A DNA stretch of 64,000 bases from Lactococcus hircilactis (GCF_009601015.1 NZ_WITJ01000011.1:1-64000); one strand, 5' to 3'. Positions 14,987 through 24,089 are shown, counted from the first letter of the stretch. Program-made: numbers and translations. The notes: generated by a model from the sequence alone, not told the origin.

Positions 14987-16681
14987 ATGACAACAGATCA
15001 AAAAGATCCAGAAAAAAAATTCGGTGAAAAGACATTGAAACTGAAAGATTTAAATCAGTTTACAATTGGAGAGATTGTCGAAAAATCTAAACGTGTGGAT
15101 CAGGAAAATAATGAATCCGAAACGGTTCTTGATAAGTATATTCGACAACATCGTGCAGAGATTGAAGAAGCTAAAAATAAAGATCTTGAAGATTATATTA
15201 AATCTGAGCGTTCCCAATTAAATATTCAACCTAAAAATGAACCTAAAGAGGCTCAAAAAGAGGCAGAGATAACAGGCGATGCACAACATCATTTTGTCGC
15301 GAGTGAAACGCAAGACACGCGTGAAGCTGATAAAAAAGAACAAGAATCAAAGCGTGGCAAAGAAGAGCCTGCTTTACCTTCAACCACAGAAACACAAGTG
15401 AAATCGGATGATTTCTCTCACGATGTATCGGAATTATTAACGCCAAAAAAAGAGTTAAAAGTCTTTGAACCAACGTTTGATGCAGTTACTTTTGCGGATG
15501 AACCTGCTGTTGCTTCGCATTTAGAGGCGCAGGTGCAAAAAGAATCAGAAGCAGCAGAAATTAAAGAACCCACTTTAAAAAAAGCAGTGGAAGAATCCAC
15601 CCAAGAAACAGTGCAAGAGTCAACAGTGAAAAGCACACAAGCCCCATCTGAAAAAGAGTCCGTGCAAGCCTCTAAAAGTGAAACACTCCCTCAAAAAGAG
15701 GAGTCGGTTGCACATAAAAAATCATACAAGAGGCCTCTGATTGTTGGTGCGTGTGCGGTGATTTTAATTGCTTTTGGGGCATCTTATCTCGCACTTCAAA
15801 ACGGAAAAAATCACACGCAACCTGTAAAAACGACTCAAGCATCAAAAACGTCTTCGGCTTGGTCTAAATTTAATCAAGAATATAAGAATTTCTTCATTGA
15901 TTCAGCACAAACAGAGCTTCGAAATCGTGAGTTTTCTCAGTTAAATCAATTGTCCAATCAGATGAATCAAGTGACAAACGCTTCTGAACATTCCAAGGCT
16001 CAGAAAAAATACGATACTTTAAAAACGCAGGTGGATGCGATAAATCAAGTTAATGGATTATTTGAAAATGATGTGATTAATGATGGGACATTATCTCATG
16101 GAACACTAAAAGCTGGTGCGACTCTTTTTGCGACACCTACGACTTCTAATGCAAAATTGAATCGACTGTTGAATGAAGCCATGACGGATGCTAAAAATCA
16201 AAAAGCAGCACAAACATCGGCCTCAGTAGCAAAAAGTCAAGCAAAAGCAAGCAGTGAAGCGAGTCAAAAAGCTTCGAGTGCAGCCTCAGCAGAAAAATCG
16301 ACTCCTGCTTCATCAGCAGCAACCACGACAACCAGTAATCCAAATGGTTTAAGTGCTTCTGGTGTGACGTTGGATAATAGTCTTTCAAGAGTTCAGCCAC
16401 AAGCTAATTTAAACAGTAGTGATCCTGCATTTTCTTGGGGAGCGGGTGTAAAAGAGAGCGTTTTAGATAAAGCACGCAGTAGAGGATATATTACAGGGGA
16501 TAATTATATATTAGCTCCTGTTGCGATTCATACCACTAACGGAAATGGTTCTCCTGCTGGCATTAGGAGTGGCTATTACAATCTTTATGACCCATCTGGT
16601 CACTATCTATTTTCAATTAATTGTAAAACAGGTTATTTTTTTGGGAATGCAAGCAACCATTCACTGGATTTTTCTGAATAA
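14987..16681 (+). CDS. mapZ: Cell division site-positioning protein MapZ (LocZ)
   Basis: Bitopic membrane protein that marks midcell and guides FtsZ in streptococci and lactococci. The N-terminal motif FGEKTLKLKDLNQFTIGEI (about residues 12-30) is the conserved cytoplasmic region. It is followed by a long acidic, low-complexity cytoplasmic stretch with many Ser/Thr-Glu sites for the StkP-type kinase. One transmembrane helix lies at about 249-270. Outside are a helical domain (about 285-400), a Ser/Ala-rich linker (about 400-450) and a C-terminal domain (about 455-564, ending in HSLDFSE). Length and synteny with rnpB-methyltransferase support the call. Confidence 0.9.
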   Translation: MTTDQKDPEKKFGEKTLKLKDLNQFTIGEIVEKSKRVDQENNESETVLDKYIRQHRAEIEEAKNKDLEDYIKSERSQLNIQPKNEPKEAQKEAEITGDAQHHFVASETQDTREADKKEQESKRGKEEPALPSTTETQVKSDDFSHDVSELLTPKKELKVFEPTFDAVTFADEPAVASHLEAQVQKESEAAEIKEPTLKKAVEESTQETVQESTVKSTQAPSEKESVQASKSETLPQKEESVAHKKSYKRPLIVGACAVILIAFGASYLALQNGKNHTQPVKTTQASKTSSAWSKFNQEYKNFFIDSAQTELRNREFSQLNQLSNQMNQVTNASEHSKAQKKYDTLKTQVDAINQVNGLFENDVINDGTLSHGTLKAGATLFATPTTSNAKLNRLLNEAMTDAKNQKAAQTSASVAKSQAKASSEASQKASSAASAEKSTPASSAATTTTSNPNGLSASGVTLDNSLSRVQPQANLNSSDPAFSWGAGVKESVLDKARSRGYITGDNYILAPVAIHTTNGNGSPAGIRSGYYNLYDPSGHYLFSINCKTGYFFGNASNHSLDFSE

Positions 16682-16775
16682 AAGTAGTAAAATAAAGACT
16701 ACGCCTAATAAATGAGTGATTTTCTTTCTAAATAGGTGTAAAGTTCTACATTAATTTTAGAATGGAGAAAAAAAG

Positions 16776-16997
16776 ATGACTGCATTTTCAGACCGTTTGA
16801 AAGAAGAACGATTGAAAAAAGGGTTTACGCAACAGTACATTGCTGACCAGATTTCAAGAGGACGCATTACTTACACCAATTGGGAAAATGGAAAACGTGA
16901 ACCAAGCTTTAAGTCCCTTGTGGGCTTATCCAAAATCCTTGATGTTTCTGCTGATTATTTGCTTGGAATAAGCAACAGCAAAAAAATCAACAAGTAA
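16776..16997 (+). CDS. Small XRE-family helix-turn-helix regulator
   Basis: The 73-residue protein is essentially one HTH_3 domain: FSDRLKEERLKKGFTQQYIADQ, then ITYTNWENGKREPSFKSL and LSKILDVSADYLLG. It is cytoplasmic and binds DNA, probably as a dimer. The start has a ribosome-binding site-like GGAGAAAAAA. It lies alone between mapZ and the convergent pepQ, with no toxin gene adjacent. Target genes cannot be told from sequence. Confidence 0.85.
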   Translation: MTAFSDRLKEERLKKGFTQQYIADQISRGRITYTNWENGKREPSFKSLVGLSKILDVSADYLLGISNSKKINK

Positions 16998-17000
16998 AAA

Positions 17001-17036
17001 AACCGAAACTCTATTTTTATAAGAGTTTCGGTTTTT
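17001..17036. terminator. Bidirectional terminator between the XRE gene and pepQ
   Basis: AACCGAAACTCT (17001-17012) pairs perfectly with AGAGTTTCGGTT (17022-17033), flanked by A and T runs. Confidence 0.92.
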
Positions 17037-17057
17037 CATTAATTCACGTGTTCAAAA

Positions 17058-18146
17058 TTAATAAATCATTAAATCGTGATTGGTGTGGGTGAAACTTTCA
17101 CATCCGTTGTCTGTGACATAAAGACAGTCCTCAATACGAACGCCGACTTTTCCAGGGATATAAATGCCAGGCTCGTTTGAGAAACACATGCCTTTTTCGA
17201 TGACAAGATCATTCCCTCCAACAATGGATGGGTATTCGTGAACGTCCATTCCGATACCGTGACCAAGACGGTGATTGAAATAGTCGCCATATCCTGCTTT
17301 GGTAATTAAATCTCGTGCGACGGCATCAATTTCGTGTGCTGTGACACCAGGTTTGATAAAGTCCATCGCTTTCGCTTGAGCTTCTTGAACGATCTTATGG
17401 ATCTCAGCATCAAACGCATTGGGTTTTCCAATTGCGATGGTTCTGGTCGCATCTGAAGCATATCCTTTACTCATGACACCAAGATCAAACAAGAGGAGTT
17501 TATTTTCTTCGATTTGAACTTCCTCTGGGACGCCGTGAGGATTTGCTGCTCTTTTGCCAGATAAAACGATCGTTTCAAAAGACATTTGTGGAATTCCCAT
17601 GCGTTTCATTTCAAATTCAATGGTTGCAACGAGATCAGATTCGGTAACGCCATTGCGCTTTGCTGCTGCTTTAAATCCAATGTCAAAACAGCGATCAGCG
17701 TAATCTCCTGCGATTTTCATTTTTTCAATTTCATCTTGGGATTTGATCAATCGCATCCGTTCAATCAAAGGTGTGAGATTGACAAATTCGATTGTACCAA
17801 ATTGGGATTTTAATCCTTCTGTTTTTGAGAGGGGAATGTCTGAATATTCTACACCAATCTTATGAATTGAAATGGAGATGTGTTCGCGGATCACTTGCCA
17901 AGGATTTTGAGCATCTTCATAACCAAAAATGTCAAATCCTGTTGTTTTTTCTTTGGCTTTTTCTACTTCAAGGGCGGGTGTAAATAAGAGCGGAGGTGCG
18001 GATTTAAAGAGAATCAATCCTGCGATGCGCTCGTGTGGATCAATAGCAAGTCCAGTTAAATAATGAAGGGTTGTGGGATTGGTAATGAAAGTCATGTCCA
18101 CATCATTAGCTTCTAAAAATTTTGAAATGCGTTCGATTTTATTCAT
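17058..18146 (-). CDS. pepQ: Xaa-Pro dipeptidase (prolidase)
   Basis: Cytoplasmic M24 metallopeptidase that cleaves dipeptides with C-terminal proline. The 362 residues comprise an N-terminal creatinase-like domain (about 1-125) and a pita-bread catalytic domain. Metal ligands are visible in [16 protein letters not shown] (about 223-238), [13 protein letters not shown] (about 288-300), NEPGIYIPG (about 323-331) and [10 protein letters not shown] (about 334-343). ATG at 18146 is chosen because GGAGGA lies about six bases upstream on the minus strand; a TTG 12 bases earlier lacks such a site. It is divergent from ccpA, the classical lactococcal/streptococcal arrangement. Confidence 0.95.
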   Translation of the reverse strand: MNKIERISKFLEANDVDMTFITNPTTLHYLTGLAIDPHERIAGLILFKSAPPLLFTPALEVEKAKEKTTGFDIFGYEDAQNPWQVIREHISISIHKIGVEYSDIPLSKTEGLKSQFGTIEFVNLTPLIERMRLIKSQDEIEKMKIAGDYADRCFDIGFKAAAKRNGVTESDLVATIEFEMKRMGIPQMSFETIVLSGKRAANPHGVPEEVQIEENKLLLFDLGVMSKGYASDATRTIAIGKPNAFDAEIHKIVQEAQAKAMDFIKPGVTAHEIDAVARDLITKAGYGDYFNHRLGHGIGMDVHEYPSIVGGNDLVIEKGMCFSNEPGIYIPGKVGVRIEDCLYVTDNGCESFTHTNHDLMIY

Positions 18147-18315
18147 GTGTTCCTCCAAGGAATAAGGTGATCTAGGGTTTTTTCATCATGATTTCATATT
18201 TACTAATAGCATTAAATAAAGCAGAAAAAAAAGAAGTTATGAGATGAAAAATACCTATAAATATATTATAATACTATTTTACGCTATTTTTTAATAAAAA
18301 TCATGTATTTGATAA

Positions 18316-18344
18316 TTGAAAATGCTTTCAGTTCATGTTATAAT
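18316..18344 (+). promoter_or_regulatory. ccpA promoter
   Basis: TTGAAA (18316-18321), 17 bases, TATAAT (18339-18344) with TG one base upstream. A cre-like site overlaps the -35. Confidence 0.85.
18317..18330. promoter_or_regulatory. cre-like site at the ccpA -35
   Basis: TGAAAATGCTTTCA matches the catabolite-responsive element pattern except that the central CG is TG. Its overlap with the -35 suggests CcpA autorepression. Confidence 0.55.
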
Positions 18345-18350
18345 ACGTTA

Positions 18351-18365
18351 TGAAAATGGTTTTCA
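18351..18365. promoter_or_regulatory. Second cre-like palindrome downstream of the ccpA start site
   Basis: TGAAAATGGTTTTCA has symmetric TGAAAA/TTTTCA arms with a three-base centre, one base longer than standard cre. It is placed just after the expected transcription start. Confidence 0.5.
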
Positions 18366-18404
18366 CAAAAACGGAATCAAAATAATGAAAGAGGAATATA
18401 GAGT

Positions 18405-19400
18405 ATGGTTGAATCTACAACAACAATTTATGATGTCGCGCGCGTCGCAGGAGTTTCTATGGCAACGGTAAGCCGTGTTGAGAATGGAAATGCGAATGTG
18501 AAAGAAAAAACGCGTCAAAAAGTATTAGATGCGATTGCTGAGTTGGATTATCGTCCCAATGCGATTGCGCGTGGACTTGCGAGCAAACGCACAACGACAG
18601 TAGGGGTGATTTTACCTACAATCACTTCCCCATATTTTGCAGCGATTGCGCGTGGGATTGATGATGTTGCCTCGATGTATAATTATAATGTCGTGCTTGC
18701 GAATTCTGATAATGATGAAGAAAAAGAAGCAAAAGTCATTGAAAGTTTTCTTTCAAAACAAGTGGACGGGATCGTTTTTATGGGAAGTTCATTGTCAGAA
18801 TCAGTACGTAATCAGTTAGTTGGCGCAAGAACACCGGTCGTTTTGGCTGGGACTATTGATGGAGATAAAGAGCTTGCTTCTGTCAATATTGATTATCATT
18901 TGGCTGCTTTAGAATCTACTGCGAAGTTATTAGAACATAACAAAAAAGTAGGATATATTCTTGGGTCGCTGAGAGATGCTGAGAATGTTGAGCGCATGGT
19001 GGGCTATCAAGAAGCACTAGAAGATGCGAAGGTTGATTTTGATGAATCTTTAGTATTTGAAGGGAATTATTCTTATGAAAATGGGCGTAATTTGGCACAG
19101 CAATTGCTAGATGAAAAAATCAGTGCTGCTGTTGTATCTGTTGACGATGTGGCTGTGGGCTTATTGAATGCGCTTCAAGAAAAAGGAATTAAAGTCCCTG
19201 AGCAATTTGAGATTATTGCAGGAAGCAATTCTCCATTGACCCAATACTCTTATCCTGCGTTGACTTCTGTCAATCAACCCTTGTATGATCTAGGTGCAGT
19301 TTCAATGCGTCTATTGACGAAGTTGATGTTGAAAGAAGAAGTGACGGATAGTCAATTAATTTTGGCGCATGAATTGATTCAACGGCATTCAACGAAATAA
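18405..19400 (+). CDS. ccpA: Catabolite control protein A
   Basis: LacI/GalR-family master regulator of carbon catabolite control; with HPr-Ser-P it binds cre sites. The 331-residue protein has an HTH at residues 5-30 (TIYDVARVAGVSMATVSRV), the hinge helix near 50-58 (RPNAIARGLASKR) and a periplasmic-binding-protein-like core. The start ATG has AAAGAGG upstream. Gene order with divergent pepQ is conserved. At least one good cre site in this window, at the galactoside transporter promoter, is a likely target. Confidence 0.95.
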   Translation: MVESTTTIYDVARVAGVSMATVSRVENGNANVKEKTRQKVLDAIAELDYRPNAIARGLASKRTTTVGVILPTITSPYFAAIARGIDDVASMYNYNVVLANSDNDEEKEAKVIESFLSKQVDGIVFMGSSLSESVRNQLVGARTPVVLAGTIDGDKELASVNIDYHLAALESTAKLLEHNKKVGYILGSLRDAENVERMVGYQEALEDAKVDFDESLVFEGNYSYENGRNLAQQLLDEKISAAVVSVDDVAVGLLNALQEKGIKVPEQFEIIAGSNSPLTQYSYPALTSVNQPLYDLGAVSMRLLTKLMLKEEVTDSQLILAHELIQRHSTK

Positions 19401-19410
19401 AATGTGAAAA

Positions 19411-19433
19411 ACGAGCATGCTGCTTGTTTTTTT
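19411..19433 (+). terminator. ccpA terminator
   Basis: ACGAGCA (19411-19417) pairs with TGCTTGT (19421-19427) around loop tgc, then T7. Confidence 0.85.
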
Positions 19434-19463
19434 GTTTCAAAAGTAAAGAACTTTTGACTAAAT

Positions 19464-19473
19464 GTGATATAAT
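19464..19473 (+). promoter_or_regulatory. Extended -10 promoter giving a leaderless reductase mRNA
   Basis: TG-A-TATAAT with TATAAT at 19468-19473; the ATG begins at 19480, seven bases after the -10, where transcription normally starts. No Shine-Dalgarno site is present. Confidence 0.7.
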
Positions 19474-19479
19474 TTAGTC

Positions 19480-20499
19480 ATGAAAATTTATGATTTATTA
19501 ATTGTTGGTGGTGGTCCTGTGGGATTATATGCCGCATTTTATGCAGGAATGCGCGGACTTTCTGTCGGTTTGATTGAGGCGTTTGATCAAGTTGGTGGTC
19601 AGCCTGAGCATCTTTATCCTGAAAAAAAAATCTATGATGTTGCAGGTTTGCCTGAAATTTCTGGTGCAACATTGATTGAAAATCTTTTGAAACAATTGGA
19701 ATTTGTAAAAGCGGATATTTTTTCTGGGCAAAGAGTGTTGAACATTCAAAAACAGGACGATTTATTTTCTGTCAGTACTGACAGAAATAAAAAATACAAA
19801 CAAGCGGATGAAAATGATGCGCTTGTCAGTACTGACAAGCTTTTTCAGTCCAAAGCCATTTTGTTGACGACAGGAGCAGGGTTGATTGCGCCAAGAAAAC
19901 TTGGGATAGAAGATGAAAATAAGTATTATGAAAGTGGGAAAATATCTTATTTTATTAAGAATTTAGCGGATTTTAAGGATAAAAAAGTTGCTGTTTTAGG
20001 GGGTGGAGATTCAGCATTGGATTGGGCATTGATGCTTTTGAATGTCGCAAAAGAAGTGCATTTGATTCATCGCCGTCCGAAATTTCGTGCACATGAAAAA
20101 ACAGTGACCTTACTTGAGCAGTCACAAGTAAAACTTCACATCCCTTATACGCTGTCAGCACTGACAGAAAATGAAATTGAGTTAAATAAAGTCAAATCGG
20201 ATGAAAAAAAGGTGCTGTCAGTGGATAAAATTTTGGTCAATTATGGATTTTTAACGAATCAGGTGGACTTGATTGAGCAGCTAGAAGTGTCGCGGTCGAA
20301 TCGGATTTTAGTTAATCGTGAAATGCAAACAAATCTTGCTGGTGTTTTTGCAGCGGGTGACGGCGCGGATTATGAAGGAAAGGTGCCACTTATTTCGGTT
20401 GGATTTGGGGAAGCAGTCATTGCAATCAATGCGATGAGTAAGCAAATTGAATTAGATCATGCACTCAAAAAAGGACATTCTTCGAGTTTATTTGGATAA
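19480..20499 (+). CDS. Ferredoxin--NADP reductase (thioredoxin-reductase-like, type 2)
   Basis: The 339-residue flavoprotein has an FAD dinucleotide motif at residues 8-13 (GGGPVG), GGQPEHLYPEK near 38-48, an NADPH motif GGGDSALDW near 174-182 and a C-terminal FAD contact (GVFAAGDGADYEG near 288-300). The redox-active CxxC of thioredoxin reductase is absent, which separates this YumC-type ferredoxin/flavodoxin reductase from TrxB. Three copies of the dispersed palindrome lie inside the gene and encode SVSTDR, LVSTDK and LSALTE, in surface-like polar stretches. It has its own promoter and terminator. Confidence 0.92.
   Translation: MKIYDLLIVGGGPVGLYAAFYAGMRGLSVGLIEAFDQVGGQPEHLYPEKKIYDVAGLPEISGATLIENLLKQLEFVKADIFSGQRVLNIQKQDDLFSVSTDRNKKYKQADENDALVSTDKLFQSKAILLTTGAGLIAPRKLGIEDENKYYESGKISYFIKNLADFKDKKVAVLGGGDSALDWALMLLNVAKEVHLIHRRPKFRAHEKTVTLLEQSQVKLHIPYTLSALTENEIELNKVKSDEKKVLSVDKILVNYGFLTNQVDLIEQLEVSRSNRILVNREMQTNLAGVFAAGDGADYEGKVPLISVGFGEAVIAINAMSKQIELDHALKKGHSSSLFG
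19770..19783. repeat. Dispersed palindrome copy 3 (exact consensus)
   Basis: Inside the ferredoxin-NADP reductase gene, read as VSTD. Confidence 0.95.
19824..19837. repeat. Dispersed palindrome copy 4 (exact consensus)
   Basis: Inside the reductase gene, 40 bases after copy 3, read as VSTD, with flanks extending the palindrome to GCTTGTCAGT/ACTGACAAGC. Confidence 0.95.
20153..20166. repeat. Dispersed palindrome copy 5 (centre CA)
   Basis: Inside the reductase gene, read in the other usable frame as LSALTE. Confidence 0.92.
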
Positions 20500-20510
20500 A
20501 AAAAGACGCG

Positions 20511-20544
20511 CGCACTGAATTAAAATGTGGAGGTGCGTTTTTTT
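20511..20544 (+). terminator. Terminator after the reductase gene
   Basis: CGCACT (20511-20516) pairs with GGTGCG (20532-20537), followed by T7. Confidence 0.75.
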
Positions 20545-20555
20545 GTGAAATAAGG

Positions 20556-20561
20556 TATAAT
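20556..20561 (+). promoter_or_regulatory. -10 element of the cvpA promoter
   Basis: TATAAT, giving an about 85-base leader. The leader holds a hairpin, CTGATTT (20623-20629) with AAATCAG (20634-20640), just ahead of the AGGAAAA ribosome binding site. Confidence 0.6.
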
Positions 20562-20654
20562 ATAAGAGCAGTTGAATGGGAATAAAAACTGGATTAAAAT
20601 AAGTATAAAAAAGAAAAATGAACTGATTTTAATAAATCAGAGAATAGGAAAAAG

Positions 20655-21215
20655 ATGTTAATAAATATTGTCATTATCATAATCCTTGCATGGGCGTTTA
20701 TGATTGGATATTCACGTGGATTGATTTTACAAGTGCTTTATAGCATTGGAATGATTGTTGCGGCATTGATTGCAAATGCCAGTTATAAAGGTTTGGCAAC
20801 GCATTTAAGTCAATGGATTCCGTTTTCGAGTGCCACATCTGGTTCTCATTTACTGATTTTTAGTGATGCGCTGCTTTTTCATTTAGATGATGCATTTTAT
20901 GCTGGGATTGCGTTCATCATTATTTTTGTCGTTGCTTATGTGGTCATTCGTTTAATTGGACTTTTCTTAAGATTTGGGCGTGCACGACTTGGTCGAAATG
21001 GAAAAATTATTGCTGGAATTCTAGGACTTTGTGCGACTTATTTTGGATTGCAAATGTTTTTTACAACGCTCAGTTTAGTGCCAATCAACACGATTCAAAC
21101 CCATTTAGCGCAATCTGGGCTGGTTAAATTAATGGTACTTCACACCCCATTCTCATCGGCACTTTTACAAAATTTATTTATTGAAACCATCACAAAAATT
21201 CATCCGTTTGGATAA
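20655..21215 (+). CDS. CvpA-family membrane protein
   Basis: The 186-residue protein has four hydrophobic helices (about 3-20, 25-45, 80-105 and 118-142) and the CvpA/colicin V production pattern (WAFMIGYSRGLILQVL near residues 14-29). Family members in Firmicutes are encoded ahead of mutS2, as here, and have been linked to envelope or division processes; the biochemical function is unknown. The start ATG has AGGAAAAAG upstream. A terminator separates it from mutS2. Confidence 0.88.
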   Translation: MLINIVIIIILAWAFMIGYSRGLILQVLYSIGMIVAALIANASYKGLATHLSQWIPFSSATSGSHLLIFSDALLFHLDDAFYAGIAFIIIFVVAYVVIRLIGLFLRFGRARLGRNGKIIAGILGLCATYFGLQMFFTTLSLVPINTIQTHLAQSGLVKLMVLHTPFSSALLQNLFIETITKIHPFG

Positions 21216-21223
21216 GTGTCATC

Positions 21224-21245
21224 CTCCTGTTTTCAGGAGCTTTTT
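21224..21245 (+). terminator. cvpA terminator
   Basis: CTCCTG (21224-21229) pairs with CAGGAG (21234-21239), followed after one C by T5. Confidence 0.8.
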
Positions 21246-21294
21246 AAGAAAAATTAAATTTTAATAAGATTAAATAGAATAGTATTAGAAAAAT

Positions 21295-23622
21295 ATGAAT
21301 AAAAAGATTCTTCAAATTCTCGAATTTGATAAAGTAAAAGAACAGTTTTCGTCATTTTTGACGACAGCACAAGGAAAACAAGAGCTGTCAGTACTGACAG
21401 CATGGACGGATCCGAAAAAAATCCAGCTTTTATTTGATGAATTAGCTGAATTTATTTTGGTTACTCAAGAAAATGGGACACTTTCATTTTCCAAAACATC
21501 AGATATAACAGAATATTTACGGCGTTTAGCGTTGGATGCGAGTTTGTCAGGACGTGAATTTCTTGAAATAAAAAAAGTCATTCAAGCAGGCATCACGATT
21601 GTTCGCTATTTTGAAAATGCCCAAAATGTCACATTTGAGCACTTACAACGCTCGATTGACAAATTTTCAGATCTGTCAGTACTGACAAAAAAATTAGAGA
21701 TTTTTGATAATAGTGGAATTTTGATGGATGATGCCACGCAAGAATTACTGTACATCCGCGCAAATATCAAGCGCTTACAATCAGAAATCAAAAAAATCAT
21801 GCAGGAAATTTTGACCAAAAACATGGCAAATTTGACTGAACCCATCATTACACTTAGAAATGATCGACAAGTTTTACCCGTCAGAAGTGACAGTAAAAAT
21901 AAGATTCCAGGTGTTGTTCACGATATGTCAGCAAGTGGACAAACGCTGTATATTGAGCCCAATCGCGTCGTCACACTCAACAACGCACTCAATCAAGCAA
22001 AATTAGAAGAAAAAAATGAAATGGCCAAAATTCTTCATCAGCTCTCAAAAGAAATGGCACCATACGTTCCTGAGATCAAGCAAAATGCGTGGCTTGTAGG
22101 ACATATTGATTTTATAAAAGCAAAAGCAAATTACATGATTTTGCACCACGCCACAATTCCAGTGCTTGAAAATGACAAGAATATCTGCCTTTACCACGCA
22201 AGACATCCTCTGATTGATCCAAAAGTTGTGGTGTCAAATACGATTAAATTTGAAGATGCATTGAACACGATCGTCATCACAGGGCCAAACACGGGAGGAA
22301 AAACGATCACGCTTAAAACCGTTGGACTCTTGACACTGATGGCACAAGCAGGACTTCCCATTTTAGTGGAGGAGGGCAGTCGCATCCATATTTTTGATGA
22401 GATTTTTGCGGATATTGGAGATGAACAATCGATTGAGCAGAGTTTGTCCACTTTTTCAAGTCACATGACAAATATTGTTCGGATTTTAAACCAGGCCAAT
22501 GAAAAAAGTCTTGTCTTGTTTGATGAATTAGGGGCTGGGACTGATCCAAAAGAAGGCGCAGCGCTTGCCATTTCAATCCTTGAGAACTTGAGAACTCGAA
22601 ACATCAAAACGATGGCCAGTACGCACTATCCAGAGCTCAAAGCTTACGGTGTAGAAACAAAAGCTGTCAGTAATGCCAGCATGGCTTTTGATATTGATCA
22701 AATGAAACCCACTTATCAGCTTCAACTAGGTGTTCCAGGACGGTCAAACGCACTTGAAATTTCCAAACGTTTAGGACTTAGTGAAGCAATCATTGATAAT
22801 GCAGCAGCCCAGATTTCTGATCGTGAACACGATGTGAATCACATGATTGAAAGTCTGGAAGAAAAAACGCATGAAGTGATGACGCGTGCTGCAAATATCA
22901 GAAAAATTGAACAAGAAAATCAAACCCTCTATCGTGATTTAAAACGCACTTACGATCAAATCAATCGCGAACGTGCTCATGAACTTGATAAAGCAAAAGA
23001 AAAAGCCACTGCACTGGTCAAAAAAGCCAGTCAAGAAGCTCAAGAAATCCTCAAAAATCTCAATGACAAATCACGTTTGAAACCGCACGAAGTTATCGCT
23101 GCAAGAGCAGAACTTGAAGCACTTGCCCCCACTATTGATTTTAGTCAAAACAAAGTGTTGAAAAAAGCAAAGGCAAAGCGTGGATTAAAACAAGGAGCAA
23201 AAGTGCTTGTGCTTGCTTATGGCCAATCTGGAACATTAGTTCGACTTGAAAAAGACGGACGGTGGACGGTACAAATGGGCGCGATCTCAGCGAAATTGTC
23301 TGAAGATGCTTTTGATTTAGTGGAAGATGAAAATTCATCCAGTACATCGACACATGTCACAAAAAAAGTCACTTCAAAAGTGAAAGCACAGCTTGATTTA
23401 CGCGGGATGCGTTATGAAGAAGCAGAACTCGAACTTGATAATTACATCGACCAAGCGCTTTTAGCCAATCTCATCCAAATCACAATTGTGCACGGTATTG
23501 GTACAGGTGTCATCCGTGAAATGGTTCAAAAAAAGCTTCAAAATCACAGACACATCAAATCCTTTGCTTATGCTCCGATTAACGCTGGTGGAAGTGGTGC
23601 AACGCTTGCGATTTTGAAATAA
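21295..23622 (+). CDS. mutS2: Endonuclease MutS2 (RqcU-type ATPase)
   Basis: The 775-residue MutS-like protein lacks the mismatch-recognition domain. It has a core/lever region (about 1-300), an ATPase domain with Walker A TGPNTGGKT (about 326-334) and FDELGAGTDPKEGAAL (about 404-419), a Lys/Glu-rich coiled coil (about 510-620) and a C-terminal Smr nuclease domain (about 700-775, LDLRGMRYEEAELEL and IVHGIGTGVIREM). Known roles of the family are anti-recombination and rescue of collided ribosomes. Two palindrome copies are read as LSVLT. No clear Shine-Dalgarno site precedes ATG 21295. A smooth reading frame without stop supports function. Confidence 0.94.
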   Translation: MNKKILQILEFDKVKEQFSSFLTTAQGKQELSVLTAWTDPKKIQLLFDELAEFILVTQENGTLSFSKTSDITEYLRRLALDASLSGREFLEIKKVIQAGITIVRYFENAQNVTFEHLQRSIDKFSDLSVLTKKLEIFDNSGILMDDATQELLYIRANIKRLQSEIKKIMQEILTKNMANLTEPIITLRNDRQVLPVRSDSKNKIPGVVHDMSASGQTLYIEPNRVVTLNNALNQAKLEEKNEMAKILHQLSKEMAPYVPEIKQNAWLVGHIDFIKAKANYMILHHATIPVLENDKNICLYHARHPLIDPKVVVSNTIKFEDALNTIVITGPNTGGKTITLKTVGLLTLMAQAGLPILVEEGSRIHIFDEIFADIGDEQSIEQSLSTFSSHMTNIVRILNQANEKSLVLFDELGAGTDPKEGAALAISILENLRTRNIKTMASTHYPELKAYGVETKAVSNASMAFDIDQMKPTYQLQLGVPGRSNALEISKRLGLSEAIIDNAAAQISDREHDVNHMIESLEEKTHEVMTRAANIRKIEQENQTLYRDLKRTYDQINRERAHELDKAKEKATALVKKASQEAQEILKNLNDKSRLKPHEVIAARAELEALAPTIDFSQNKVLKKAKAKRGLKQGAKVLVLAYGQSGTLVRLEKDGRWTVQMGAISAKLSEDAFDLVEDENSSSTSTHVTKKVTSKVKAQLDLRGMRYEEAELELDNYIDQALLANLIQITIVHGIGTGVIREMVQKKLQNHRHIKSFAYAPINAGGSGATLAILK
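21386..21399. repeat. Dispersed palindrome copy 6 (exact consensus)
   Basis: Inside mutS2, read as LSVLT; flanks GC/GC lengthen the symmetry to 18 bases. Confidence 0.95.
21674..21687. repeat. Dispersed palindrome copy 7 (exact consensus)
   Basis: Inside mutS2, read as LSVLT. Confidence 0.95.
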
Positions 23623-23719
23623 AGATAGCTCAAAAGACGAATTGATTGAAAACTTCAATAGAATTCGTTAAAATGAAAGCATAATAAAATTTGAGAAGAA
23701 AAATTTCTCAGGAGGACTT

Positions 23720-24034
23720 ATGGAATATACAATTACTGATGCAACTTTTGAAGAAGAAACGAAAGAAGGACTTGTCCTTATTGACTTCTGGGCCACATGG
23801 TGTGGACCATGTCGCATGCAAGCACCAATCTTAGAGCAACTTTCTGAAGAATACGATGAATCAGAACTCAAAATTTGCAAAATGGACGTGGATGAAAATC
23901 CAGCGACAGCACAAAGTTTTGGCATTATGTCAATCCCAACATTAATGTTCAAAAAAGATGGCGAAACCGTCAAACAAATCGTTGGCGTGCACACAAAAGC
24001 TCAATTAAAAGCTTTGGTTGAAGAACTCGGTTAA
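23720..24034 (+). CDS. trxA: Thioredoxin
   Basis: The 104-residue cytoplasmic disulfide reductase has the active site WCGPC at residues 27-31, DFWATW before it, the cis-proline loop SIPTL near 75-79 and a standard thioredoxin fold length. AGGAGG lies seven bases before the ATG. It follows mutS2 by about 100 bases, an arrangement seen in other lactococci and streptococci, and ends in a strong terminator. Confidence 0.97.
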   Translation: MEYTITDATFEEETKEGLVLIDFWATWCGPCRMQAPILEQLSEEYDESELKICKMDVDENPATAQSFGIMSIPTLMFKKDGETVKQIVGVHTKAQLKALVEELG

Positions 24035-24040
24035 TCCTCT

Positions 24041-24067
24041 AAAAAGTCAGCTCTGCTGGCTTTTTTT
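24041..24067 (+). terminator. trxA terminator
   Basis: AAAAAGTCAGC (24041-24051) pairs with GCTGGCTTTTT (24055-24065) around loop tct, with one G-T pair. Confidence 0.9.
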
Positions 24068-24089
24068 GTCAGGATATTTCAACATAAAA

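Noticed and set aside
22665-22680. Further degenerate palindrome-like sites (also near 20206, 21880, 28640, 34960 and 63724)
   Set aside because: They keep only one half-site or have several mismatches, so they were not counted as copies.
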